Shown here in pieces: positions 1 through 7,602 of a DNA stretch of 28,056 nucleotides. Source of the stretch: HB2-32-21 sp040235495 (GTDB lineage Bacteria; Pseudomonadota; Gammaproteobacteria; Pseudomonadales; Porticoccaceae); contig JBECKV010000194.1 in NCBI GenBank assembly GCA_040235495.1, forward strand, positions 1-28,056. Reading direction: 5' to 3'. The first letter of the stretch is position 1; each line of letters starts with the position of its first letter. The position numbers and the translations under genes are program-made. The notes below the pieces were generated by a model that saw only the letters and a list, made by a program, of their open reading frames with translations, searched no databases and was not told the DNA's origin.

Positions 1-197
1 CTTTTATTACGATTGAGGCTGAGGAAATAGCTGGTCACGCCGTTACGCCGGGCCCCCACCGCGCGCGCCGGGTCGGCTCTATCCACCGCTTCTATACGGA
101 TCACATCGGCGCCCTGATCGGCGAGCATCTGCGTACCCATCGGCGCTGCGACATTAGTGGTCAGTTCGACGATACGAACACCTTCAAGCGGTTCCAT
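1..197 (-). CDS. CaiB/BaiF family CoA-transferase, N-terminal fragment (3' end outside window)
   Basis: Reading down from an ATG at 197, 65 codons run open to the window edge. The fragment begins MEPLEGVRIVELTTNVAAPM and continues with a stretch reading QMLADQGADVIRIE, the typical first Rossmann-like strand and helix of class III CoA-transferases (formyl-CoA transferase, carnitine CoA-transferase, alpha-methylacyl-CoA racemase). A strong ribosome site, AAGGGGA, lies about 7 bases before the ATG. Family members move CoA between carboxylic acids or epimerise 2-methylacyl-CoA in the cytoplasm. The catalytic Asp and substrate region lie outside the window, so donor and acceptor cannot be guessed. 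It is transcribed away from the crotonase gene at 449, and it resembles the second family member at 17889-19037 in its opening residues (xPLxGxxVIEL). Confidence 0.88.
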   Translation of the reverse strand, partial: MEPLEGVRIVELTTNVAAPMGTQMLADQGADVIRIEAVDRADPARAVGARRNGVTSYFLSLNRNK

Positions 198-327
198 GAT
201 TGAGTCCCCTTGTTTGTACGGTTAATTATCGTTCTCCGGCAGCAGGTAAACCCCGTTTTTCTTATCGATTGCGTGGCGGGGTTTTAACAAAAAGACGCTA
301 CCAATACCCGTTAAGGTAGCTAAAAAT

Positions 328-350
328 TGCCAGGATACCAAGTCCTGGCA
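328..350. promoter_or_regulatory. Perfect 8-bp inverted repeat, candidate operator or RNA hairpin
   Basis: TGCCAGGA (328-335) and TCCTGGCA (343-350) form a perfect inverted repeat with a 7-base centre. It sits in the 251-bp gap between the divergent CoA-transferase (197, -) and crotonase (449, +) genes. Two further inverted repeats lie just upstream: AAACCCCG (248-255) with CGGGGTTT (277-284), and GCTACC (297-302) with GGTAGC (315-320). The layout fits an operator for a dimeric repressor, but no regulator gene is in the window. A hairpin in the crotonase leader is equally possible. Confidence 0.35.
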
Positions 351-448
351 CAGGGAAAACCGGGCCAACACCTGGCTGCCATCACGCAGTGGACTAATCC
401 TGTTTGGCTGTCTATGCTCCCCGCTGCACTAATCGACCAGGAGCCACC

Positions 449-1321
449 GTGGACGCGAAAACCCAACCTGCCTACATTCTCTATGAAACCCCCGAGGACG
501 GCATCGCCCGCATCGTCCTCAACCGTCCCGAAACAGCCAATGCCCAGGACACTCAATTTCTGTATGAGTTGAACGATGCTTTCGATCGGGCCGCTCACGA
601 TGACGATATTCGCGTGATTATCCTCGCCGCCAACGGCAAGCATTTCTCCTCGGGCCACGATCTGGCGGAGAAGAACTGGTACCAGAACATGTACGACTAC
701 GACACCGTCCACCCCTTGTGCGGCTTCACCTGTGACGGCGCGGAAGCGCAGATGAGCCGGGAAGAGGAAATCTACCAGGGTTTCAGCGAGCGCTGGCGCA
801 ATATTCCCAAGCCCACCATCGCCGCGGTACAGGGCAAATGCATCGCCGGCGGCCTGATGCTGGCCTGGCCCTGCGACCTGATCATCGCCAGCGATGACGC
901 CAGCTTCACCGACCCGACCGTGAGCTTCGGCGTCTGTGGTATCGAATACTTCACCCATTTCTGGGACGTGGGCGCGCGCAAGGCCAAGGAGATGCTGTTT
1001 ACCTCGGACGCGGTCAGCGCCGAGGATGCCTTGCGCCTGGGTATGGTCAATCAGATAGTGCCCGGCGATCAGCTACAGGAAGCCACTCTGGCCATGGCCC
1101 GCAAGATCGCCGCCAAGTCACGCTTCGCTCTCAAGATCACCAAAAAAGCCATCAACGCCTGCCAGGACGTCGCCGGTCGCAAAGTCGCCATGGACAATGC
1201 CTTTCACCTGCACCAGTTGGCCCATACCCATTGGCTCAAACTCTATGATTTTCTGATGGACCCCACCGGCCTGCCGGAAGCCACGCAAAGAGCCCTGGGT
1301 TTTGACAAAAAAGACAAATAA
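449..1321 (+). CDS. Enoyl-CoA hydratase/isomerase (crotonase) family protein lacking both canonical catalytic glutamates
   Basis: A 290-residue crotonase-fold protein. I chose GTG at 449 because AGGAG (439-443) lies 5 bases upstream and homology starts soon after. The first oxyanion-hole motif FSSGHD is at residues 66-71 and the second, CIAGG, at 131-135. Aligning the CD of PCDLIIA (142-143) with C149-D150 of rat mitochondrial hydratase puts Met137 at the Glu144 position and Thr157 at the Glu164 position. Both hydration glutamates are therefore absent. The acyl-CoA fold and oxyanion hole are kept, so it should bind a CoA thioester and polarise the carbonyl. It may act as an isomerase, hydrolase, C-C lyase or other crotonase-type enzyme. 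A tyrosine-rich insertion (about 77-100) follows the first motif. It is followed after 63 bp by the GDT1-like gene. Confidence 0.9.
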   Translation: MDAKTQPAYILYETPEDGIARIVLNRPETANAQDTQFLYELNDAFDRAAHDDDIRVIILAANGKHFSSGHDLAEKNWYQNMYDYDTVHPLCGFTCDGAEAQMSREEEIYQGFSERWRNIPKPTIAAVQGKCIAGGLMLAWPCDLIIASDDASFTDPTVSFGVCGIEYFTHFWDVGARKAKEMLFTSDAVSAEDALRLGMVNQIVPGDQLQEATLAMARKIAAKSRFALKITKKAINACQDVAGRKVAMDNAFHLHQLAHTHWLKLYDFLMDPTGLPEATQRALGFDKKDK

Positions 1322-1384
1322 GCGCGGGCAGTCTTCAAGGAATCCCAAAGCATGTCAGCATTTCAACCGCAGGCGGCCTGATTT

Positions 1385-1657
1385 ATGGACTGGAAAGTTT
1401 TCCTGACGGCCTTCGCCGCCGTCTTTATTGCCGAGCTGGGTGATAAAACCCAGTTGGCGACAGTGTTGTTTGCCGCGGACAGGGACGTCAGCAAGTACAG
1501 TATTTTTCTGGCGGCCTCCACCGCGCTGGTGCTATCGACTGCTCTGGCGGTGCTGGCCGGGACCTTTTTGTCGGAATATATTAACGAGAAGTATCTCCAC
1601 TACATCGCCGGGGTGGGCTTTATCGCCATCGGCCTGTTGACGCTGTACAGGGCGTGA
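1385..1657 (+). CDS. TMEM165/GDT1 (UPF0016) family membrane protein, single-domain form
   Basis: A 90-residue inner-membrane protein with about three predicted membrane segments (residues 4-18, 38-62 and 70-88). The family signature E-x-G-D-[KR]-[TS] is present as E17-L-G-D20-K21-T22. GDT1/MneA-type proteins transport Mn2+ or Ca2+ and usually carry two copies of this domain in inverted orientation, about 190-200 residues. Here there is only one copy and no second half upstream or downstream, so it would have to work as a homo-oligomer or with a partner elsewhere. The start at 1385 has only a weak ribosome site (AGGCGG, about 7 bases upstream). It lies 63 bp after the crotonase gene on the same strand and converges on the hydantoinase-B-like gene. 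Confidence 0.85.
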   Translation: MDWKVFLTAFAAVFIAELGDKTQLATVLFAADRDVSKYSIFLAASTALVLSTALAVLAGTFLSEYINEKYLHYIAGVGFIAIGLLTLYRA

Positions 1658-1721
1658 CGGCGCAACAAGCCTGGACCGCGGCCGCTCCACCCCGAGCCGA
1701 AAAATCCAGATCCACTGAAAA

Positions 1722-3962
1722 CTAGTGGGCAAGGTGGAAATTGGGGGGCTGCCGATCTTGTCCCCGCACGGCCACATCCACGGCCAGACAGCAGGCGCAG
1801 TTCTGACAGAAATACTCAATGATTTCGACGGGGTTTTGCTGGCGACGACGGACAACGGTGTCGGCCTGCTCAAACCAGTCGGCCAGATCACGGCGCAGAT
1901 TGGGTAGCTTGTGTTTCCAGTCTTCCCGGTCGCTACAGATTGCGGTCTGGCAGTGACTGCAAAGCATGCGCCCGTCCGCATGAATGACACCTTCAATTCC
2001 GGTAGCGGCGGAAATATCGGCGAGACTGCCTTTTTTATCGGGGACGATGGCCGAGCGCAACTGGTCTCTGCGCGCCCAGGTGGCGGCTTCGTCCACGGTA
2101 TAGGCCTTGTCTCCCCCACCGTGGACGACCGCACCGTAGAGCAGTTCAGCCGCCGCAACGGAAATGAGATTTTCATTCAGGTCGCGGGCAATTGCCTCCG
2201 CCGTGCGCAGAAAGGGGTCGCCCAGCCCGCCGCCGCCGGAGCCCACCGCGCGAAAGACATCGCCATCGCCGAAATTAATATTGGTGGTATTGGCCCGGAG
2301 TCCGGGTTCCAGTTGACCGCTAAATTTACTCTCGCTTTTGGGCAGATGACCGGACTTGATCAGCTCCCGGGCGTTGGTATTCCGAAACACCCAACTGGTG
2401 CAGAGGCTGCCTGGATAACCACCCGCGAAACCCTTGCCGGGAATCTCGGTGGCGCTGAGGAAAGTCTGACCGACCAGGGTCTCTCCTTCGCGCAGCATAA
2501 AAGCCGCATCCATGCCCATCCCACCGCGATGCCGACCGGCGCCGCCGGAATTGATTTTGATTCGCCGCCACAACAACAGCACCGGATCACTCAATTCATA
2601 AACTTCCACATCCGCCCAGTTTAGCGACAGAGTGGCCTGCAGACCGTAGTTATCCTGGCCGTCGCCAAAGGACTGGGCGCCGCCACCGACGCCAACGCCG
2701 GAGTCGAGGGGCAAAAACACCGTGGGGTCACCGTTTTTATTCTGGCCAAACCACACCGAGGGCGCCAGCGCTCCGGAGGCCATGCCCGATACCCGGCCGC
2801 GCAGGGCTTCGGATTCAGACAGCGCACAGGCGGCCACCAGGGCCTCCTGTACCATTCGCCCCACCCTGACGCCGCCGGCAGCATGGGCCATGGTCACCGG
2901 CGCCGGCACTACCGGGTTACAGACGGTACCGGGCTCTCCACGGTCGATTTCCAGGCAGCGCCAGAAGCCTTCATTGATGGGAATATCGGGCGCCAGCTGG
3001 CAAACGATCGGGGAAATAACATTACCTTCCAGCCCACCCTGAGCGGCGTTGACAAAAGCCGGCACCTGGGGACAGCCGGAAAACGCAAAGTGCAGGGTCT
3101 GATCGCGTACCGTCAGGTTGCAATACATCGGGTAGAGGTCGGCCGTACCGCCACCATCGTACTCAATCCATTCATAGGTGCTGTAAGCCCCTTCCGGCAG
3201 TTCCGCGATGCGCTGGCGAAAGGCCTGCTCGGTGAGGTTGATATTGTACTCGGAATAGGCTTTCAAGCGCTCGTAGCCATATTCCTCGATCATCTCGCAG
3301 TAACGCGCGGAGCCGTTATTACAAGCGGCGATGAGGCTGCGGATATCGCTGATCAGGGATCGCGGCACGCGCACATTGTTGCTGATAAAGTTGATCCATT
3401 CCTGATCCAGAATGCCCTTGCGTGCCACCCGGGTGCCGGGAAAGCGCAACGCTTCTGAATAGACATCGCGGGCATTGGGCGCAAAACCGCTGATGGCGGA
3501 ACCCCCGACATCGCTCATGTGGGCATTGGCGAAACACCAGCCGACGACCTGGTCCTGGTAAAAGATCGGCATGATCACACCGACATCACCCTGATGCGCC
3601 GCACCGCCGACGTGGGGATCGTTGAGCATAAAGACATCGCCGGGCTGAACGTCATGGGGGTAGCGAGCCGCCACCACCGCCCTGACCCCGAGGCGAGAAG
3701 TGGCCAGATGATAGAGCAAATACCCCACCACCCCGAGTTGATTGCAGTCCGCGTCGAACAGGATGGTGGAAAAATCCTTGGACTCGGTGAGCACGGCCGA
3801 ACCCGAGGTGCGCAGCAGCACCAGACTCATTTCCCGGGCGATATTATCGAAGGACGAGCGGATCACCTCGGCGGTGATGGGATCGAAAGCCTCCTCCGTG
3901 CTGGGGGCGACCACGGCGGCCGCCGCGCCTTGTGATGATCTCTGGATGCCGTGTTCAGCCAT
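1722..3962 (-). CDS. Hydantoinase B/acetone carboxylase alpha-like protein fused to a Cys-rich acetone carboxylase gamma-like tail
   Basis: A 746-residue protein with a clear ribosome site (AGGAG, 7 bases before the ATG at 3962). Residues about 26-590 match the HyuB/oxoprolinase-B family: the N-terminal DPITAEVIRSSFDNIAREM, then RTSGSAVLTESKDFS, a conserved LNDPHVGG, and glycine-rich VGVGGGAQSFG and GSGGGGLGDP loops. HyuB is normally 550-600 residues. The extra C-terminus holds Cys668, Cys671 and Cys676, then after about 40 residues EYFCQNCACC (Cys719, 722, 724, 725). This resembles the zinc-binding gamma subunit of acetone carboxylase. Family members carry out ATP-dependent ring opening of hydantoins or oxoproline, or carboxylation of ketones, with a HyuA/beta partner. 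No such partner is in the window, so the substrate is unknown. The gene is transcribed alone and convergently with the GDT1-like gene. Confidence 0.88.
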   Translation of the reverse strand: MAEHGIQRSSQGAAAAVVAPSTEEAFDPITAEVIRSSFDNIAREMSLVLLRTSGSAVLTESKDFSTILFDADCNQLGVVGYLLYHLATSRLGVRAVVAARYPHDVQPGDVFMLNDPHVGGAAHQGDVGVIMPIFYQDQVVGWCFANAHMSDVGGSAISGFAPNARDVYSEALRFPGTRVARKGILDQEWINFISNNVRVPRSLISDIRSLIAACNNGSARYCEMIEEYGYERLKAYSEYNINLTEQAFRQRIAELPEGAYSTYEWIEYDGGGTADLYPMYCNLTVRDQTLHFAFSGCPQVPAFVNAAQGGLEGNVISPIVCQLAPDIPINEGFWRCLEIDRGEPGTVCNPVVPAPVTMAHAAGGVRVGRMVQEALVAACALSESEALRGRVSGMASGALAPSVWFGQNKNGDPTVFLPLDSGVGVGGGAQSFGDGQDNYGLQATLSLNWADVEVYELSDPVLLLWRRIKINSGGAGRHRGGMGMDAAFMLREGETLVGQTFLSATEIPGKGFAGGYPGSLCTSWVFRNTNARELIKSGHLPKSESKFSGQLEPGLRANTTNINFGDGDVFRAVGSGGGGLGDPFLRTAEAIARDLNENLISVAAAELLYGAVVHGGGDKAYTVDEAATWARRDQLRSAIVPDKKGSLADISAATGIEGVIHADGRMLCSHCQTAICSDREDWKHKLPNLRRDLADWFEQADTVVRRRQQNPVEIIEYFCQNCACCLAVDVAVRGQDRQPPNFHLAH

Positions 3963-4021
3963 GACAATGCTCCTGTATCTGACCGTGCCTCCTCGCCGGA
4001 GACCAGTGCTTCTATTAATTG

Positions 4022-4060
4022 TTAGCGTATTGATTATTAGCGTATTGGTTATTAGCGGGA
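4022..4060. repeat. 15-bp tandem repeat, about 2.5 copies
   Basis: TTAGCGTATTGATTA (4022-4036) is followed directly by TTAGCGTATTGGTTA (4037-4051) and the partial copy TTAGCGGGA (4052-4060). It lies 60 bp upstream of the hydantoinase-B-like start, in the 244-bp gap before the cytochrome gene. It is AT-rich and could affect promoter geometry. I see no other clear signal in this gap. Confidence 0.85.
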
Positions 4061-4206
4061 TTCAGCCTAATCCCCAAGGGCGGGCCAAATCAAGCGCTCC
4101 TGGGCGAATTCCTGGATACCGTAGACCAGGAATGAGGACGCGCACGGAAGGAAACGGACCGCTGTGTGAGTCAGCGGTCGGTCATTAACCGCTTGGTAGG
4201 CAACTG

Positions 4207-4644
4207 CTAGCGCTGCTGATATTTCTGATGACAAACCTCGCAGGGCGGATAGAGCGCGTCGTTACCGACCGCAAACAGTTTATCCTCATCCCTGGCTTTT
4301 ACCGCTGCAATGACCTGCCGGGCGGCCTCTATCATCCGCGTATTGTAGGTTTGCCACTCGGCGTCCGCCGCCAGCGCGGTTTCACCTTCACCGGCACCAC
4401 CACTGGCAAGCAGATTACCGGCGGCAATCACCCCCAGTGCCGCATGCTCGACAGCCTGCCATTGAGCGTCGGTTTGCAGATCCGAAGCGCCCCAAATGGT
4501 CGCGGTTGCCGGTGTAATAACGGCATTCATCAGTTGTTTGACCGTCAATAACGGCCTGGCGGCCGGTTCCGCCAGGCTTTTATCGGAGCAGATAATCAAA
4601 CCGGCCACCAAGACAAGCGTGCCAACGCCGAGACGATTTTTCAT
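4207..4644 (-). CDS. Periplasmic cytochrome c'-type monoheme protein
   Basis: A 145-residue protein starting at ATG 4644. Residues 1-25 (MKNRLGVGTLVLVAGLIICS, then DKSLA before EP) form a Sec signal peptide. The haem attachment site CEVCH is at 135-139, almost at the C-terminus and followed by QKYQQR, which is the layout of the four-helix cytochrome c' and c556 families. Between them lie amphipathic helices (about 33-50, 62-82, 95-118) without other cysteines. A longer reading from 4800 would place a charged region before the signal peptide and is rejected. Cytochrome c' proteins bind small gases (NO, CO) or carry electrons; which applies here cannot be told from sequence. The gene is divergent from the small gene at 4874 and follows the hydantoinase-B-like gene's upstream region. 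Confidence 0.85.
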   Translation of the reverse strand: MKNRLGVGTLVLVAGLIICSDKSLAEPAARPLLTVKQLMNAVITPATATIWGASDLQTDAQWQAVEHAALGVIAAGNLLASGGAGEGETALAADAEWQTYNTRMIEAARQVIAAVKARDEDKLFAVGNDALYPPCEVCHQKYQQR

Positions 4645-4873
4645 TGCCAGCCCTACCGTTTGTTTGTCCTTGCGAAGACAGCAATTATGACAGATCGAAG
4701 CTCCCGCCTGCTGATTCAGGTCAATGAGCCCGGAGGGGCGCGCAACGACGGGATTGAAAAATAAAATCCGCGCGAGGCTGAATTGTGTGATCCACTTCAC
4801 TGCGTGCTATGTTACTGGCCTTAAAATTAGCGAGCGCGTCTAGAGCGTTAACTACCTATCTCAAGTCTTTGAT

Positions 4874-5110
4874 ATGGATATATATAACAAATCCGGCATT
4901 AATAAAATCAACCAGATACGCAAACGCCTGCGCAGCGAATTCGGCCAGGCACCGGCGCTCAATGATCCGCGCCTGATGGACGCGATGCTGGATTACTGGG
5001 TGGACTCCAGGGACGCTATCACCAAATCAGAGATCCGCAAGCTGATGGAGTACGCAGGCGATCCCTGGCAATCCCGCTATGCCGCGCTGGTGGTGAAACA
5101 TACCTTGTAA
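4874..5110 (+). CDS. Small hypothetical protein, 78 residues
   Basis: A short, soluble, charged protein beginning MDIYNKSGINKINQIRKRLR. It has no signal peptide, membrane segment or cysteine. It appears all-helical, with a basic N-terminal third (residues 11-22) and a C-terminal part containing a WVDSRDAITKSEIRKLMEYAG stretch cut here across two helices. I do not recognise the family. There is no convincing ribosome site (CTCAAGTC lies about 7 bases before the ATG), which lowers confidence. Its stop codon TAA (5108-5110) lies inside a perfect 15-bp tandem duplication. Upstream is a 229-bp gap shared with the divergent cytochrome gene; downstream it converges on the ACAD gene. Confidence 0.55.
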   Translation: MDIYNKSGINKINQIRKRLRSEFGQAPALNDPRLMDAMLDYWVDSRDAITKSEIRKLMEYAGDPWQSRYAALVVKHTL

Positions 5111-5136
5111 ATGCGCAAATCGTAAATGCGCAAATC
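5107..5136. repeat. Perfect 15-bp tandem duplication at a stop codon
   Basis: GTAAATGCGCAAATC occurs twice in direct succession (5107-5121 and 5122-5136). The first copy contains the TAA stop of the small hypothetical gene, so the duplication reproduces the gene's end in its 3' flank. There are no mismatches, which suggests a recent slippage event. Confidence 0.9.
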
Positions 5137-5182
5137 CGCTTGCTTACACGCCATGGGGCAAGCACTCACTTGACGCGCCGCG

Positions 5183-6346
5183 CTAACTCCTCGCCAACAC
5201 CCAGCGATGCACTTCGCTGGGGCCGTCATAAATTCTGAAACAACGAATATCGCGATAAATCCGCTCAATCACAGTGTCGGTGCAGATACCCTTGGCGCCC
5301 AGCACCTGCATGGAACGGTCCACCACCCGGCCCAGAGCTTCCGAGCAATGTACTTTGCAGAGACTGGTCTGCTCCTGGGCCTTGTCACCCTGATCCAGCA
5401 ACCAGCAGGCGTGCCAGGTGATCAACCGGCTGGTATGCAGATCGATCTTGTTGTCGGCCAATTGGAATCCTATACCCTCGTGTTCGATGATGGCCTTGCC
5501 AAAGGCCTGGCGGGTGCGCGCATAGTCGGTGGCGATGTCGTGAGCCCGCTGAGCGGCGCCCAGCCAACGCATGCAGTGCGTCATGCGCGCTGGCCCGAGG
5601 CGCACCTGGGCATAGCGAAAGCCCTTGCCCACCTCACCCAGGATCTGACTGGCCGGGATGCGTAGGTTGTTGTAATCCACCTCGCAGTGACCGCCCGGCG
5701 AATTGCTGTCGATGGTATCGAGCATGCGCACCATGTCGATGCCCGGGGTATCCGAGTCGGTCATAAACATGGTGGCGCCGATATCGTTGCCTTCGGTATC
5801 GAAAGTTCGAGCCATGATGATGTGATAAGCCGACCCGGGCATGCCGGTGATAAACCACTTGCGGCCGTTGATGATGTAGTCATCGCCATCGGGATGGGCG
5901 GTGGTTTTCATCAGCGAAGGGTCGGAACCGGCGCCGCCGTCGGGCTCGGTCATGGAGAATACCGAGCGGATATGCCCCTGGACCATGGGTTCGAGCCAGC
6001 GCTTTTTCTGCGCCGGCGTCGCCACCTGGTGCAGCAGGTTGGTATTGCCTTCGTCCGGGGCCTGAATATTGAGTGCCAGGGGCCCCAGGGTCGAGTAGCC
6101 CGCTGCTTCAAACACCACTGCCATGCCCCGGTGGTCCAGACCCAGGCCGCCGTATTGTTTCGGTGCATGGGGCGCTAACAGACCCGCCTCGCGCGCCTTG
6201 GCGACCAGTTCCATGCGCAGCTCGTCCGTGGGGCCGTGATACGCCTGACGGGTGTCATTTTCATAGGGGATAACGACCTTGCGAATGAATTCCTCGGTGC
6301 GTTCCCGAAGCGCCATCAGATCCGCGGACAGCTGAAAATCTATCAT
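5183..6346 (-). CDS. Acyl-CoA dehydrogenase (ACAD10/11-associated type)
   Basis: A 387-residue FAD enzyme for alpha,beta-dehydrogenation of an acyl-CoA, feeding electrons to ETF. The flavin and substrate motif FSMTEPDGGAGSDPS is at about 130-145, NGRKWFITG follows, and the C-terminal FRIYDGPSEVHR carries the likely catalytic base Glu378. RLGPARMTHCMRWLG is the helix typical of the ACAD10/11 branch. The start at 6346 has AAGG about 8 bases upstream. The kinase gene ends 27 bp upstream, so the two are very probably cotranscribed, kinase first. That gene order mirrors the kinase-then-ACAD domain order of human ACAD10/11. The natural substrate is unknown. Confidence 0.93.
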   Translation of the reverse strand: MIDFQLSADLMALRERTEEFIRKVVIPYENDTRQAYHGPTDELRMELVAKAREAGLLAPHAPKQYGGLGLDHRGMAVVFEAAGYSTLGPLALNIQAPDEGNTNLLHQVATPAQKKRWLEPMVQGHIRSVFSMTEPDGGAGSDPSLMKTTAHPDGDDYIINGRKWFITGMPGSAYHIIMARTFDTEGNDIGATMFMTDSDTPGIDMVRMLDTIDSNSPGGHCEVDYNNLRIPASQILGEVGKGFRYAQVRLGPARMTHCMRWLGAAQRAHDIATDYARTRQAFGKAIIEHEGIGFQLADNKIDLHTSRLITWHACWLLDQGDKAQEQTSLCKVHCSEALGRVVDRSMQVLGAKGICTDTVIERIYRDIRCFRIYDGPSEVHRWVLARS

Positions 6347-6373
6347 ATGTTTTACCTTAAATATATTTTTTAT

Positions 6374-7414
6374 CTATCTGTTTTTATTTGATTTAATAAT
6401 CTCAACCGCCCGATCATAAAAGCGAATGACGGTATGGGCGAATTCCTCCCACATGGGATCGATACGCTGCTTCTTGCGATGCAGCCGCACGTTCAGGCAG
6501 GCGATCGAACCGAGCTGGTAGGCTGCCAGCGCCTGATACCAGGGGATATCCCGCAACCGGCAGCCCATGCCGCGCTGGTAGATTTCCGCCAGTTCTTCCG
6601 GGTCCACCGGTGCGCAGGGCTTGATGTTATCGGTCCAGAAACTGGTATCGGCGCAAAACATCAGCCAGCCGATATCCAGTTGCACCGAGCCGATCCGCAC
6701 CAGTTCCCAGTCGATGATGCCGGTGAGCTTATCTTGGTAAAAAAGCGCGTTACCCGGCTGATAATCACCGTGGACGATACCGATCGGCGCGGCATCGGGC
6801 ATGGCCGCCAGGAGCGCCTCGCGGGCCCGATCAGCGGCGCTGATCCATTCCGGCTCCAGAGCCTTGGCATAGATGGGCTGCCAGCGGGTGATTTCCTCCA
6901 GCAGGGGCCGCGGCGCTTCCCAGTCGGGCAGTTTCGCCCGCCAGTCAACCTGATGGATACGTGGCAGCACTTCGGCCAGGGCACGCCATTTGGGCGCCAC
7001 TTTCTCGGCACTGAGATCGAACGACGGATGGGGATCCCAGATAAAAAACTCCCGGCCCTCGAGCTTCTCCATTACCACATAAGGCACTTCGAACTCATCT
7101 TCATCCGGGGAAGCAAACGGTACCGCGGGCACCGGTAAACCAGCTTCGTGCAGGGTATTTAACAGCGGCGCGGTGCGATAGACATCGGTATTGCCCTCGC
7201 GGCGCACACCCCTGGGAGCCAGCTTGATAATGTAACCACCGAGCTTGTCGCCGGCACTATCGAAGACATCGAAACCATAGGTCAGGCCAGCATGGCCGCC
7301 GAGCATGGGTTCGACATTTTCCATGCGCGCTTGCGTCCCGAAATTGCGCGCCACGAAACGGCCCAGATTGGCGCGTAACTGCTGATCAACACCCGGTCTT
7401 TCTTCCTGCCCCAT
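6374..7414 (-). CDS. APH-family phosphotransferase paired with ACAD
   Basis: A 346-residue cytosolic kinase-fold protein. ATG 7414 is preferred over GTG 7426 because GGGGAG lies about 5 bases before it. Key sites in this numbering are Lys64 in YIIKLAPRG (ATP lysine), the catalytic loop GIVHGDYQPGN with Asp217 and Asn222, and IIDWE with Asp235, which replaces the kinase DFG. This is the aminoglycoside/choline-kinase fold, but its position directly upstream of an ACAD makes antibiotic resistance unlikely. In ACAD10/11 and in Pseudomonas LvaA, related kinase domains phosphorylate a hydroxyl group on 4-hydroxyacyl-CoA. A similar role here is inferred. The second kinase, at 11996-13051, has a different N-lobe and is not a recent duplicate. 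Confidence 0.88.
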   Translation of the reverse strand: MGQEERPGVDQQLRANLGRFVARNFGTQARMENVEPMLGGHAGLTYGFDVFDSAGDKLGGYIIKLAPRGVRREGNTDVYRTAPLLNTLHEAGLPVPAVPFASPDEDEFEVPYVVMEKLEGREFFIWDPHPSFDLSAEKVAPKWRALAEVLPRIHQVDWRAKLPDWEAPRPLLEEITRWQPIYAKALEPEWISAADRAREALLAAMPDAAPIGIVHGDYQPGNALFYQDKLTGIIDWELVRIGSVQLDIGWLMFCADTSFWTDNIKPCAPVDPEELAEIYQRGMGCRLRDIPWYQALAAYQLGSIACLNVRLHRKKQRIDPMWEEFAHTVIRFYDRAVEIIKSNKNR

Positions 7415-7602
7415 GTTACTCCCCACGAACTGACGCCCCCCGCCGCTAGCCCGGCGCGGCTGAAGCGGATTAAATTATCGGAAGACGGGCCCCTGGAAAA
7501 ACCCGGCCCGCGACAAACGACCGGCAAGAATAACAAAGTTCCCGGTGCGCTTCAGAAGATAATCCGCTCGACCCCTGGGGGCCGGAAGCGTAACCTTACC
7601 GG

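Noticed and set aside
320..958. 212-codon minus-strand open frame opposite the crotonase gene
   Set aside because: It is antisense to a gene with clear motifs, shows no family resemblance, and its composition is that of a codon shadow in GC-rich DNA.
4645..4800. N-terminal extension of the cytochrome frame with a CHNCC cluster
   Set aside because: It would put 52 residues before a normal signal peptide; the CHNCC is not a haem motif (CxxCH).
6374..7414. Aminoglycoside resistance kinase
   Set aside because: The fold is shared, but the gene is cotranscribed with an ACAD and follows the ACAD10/11 arrangement.
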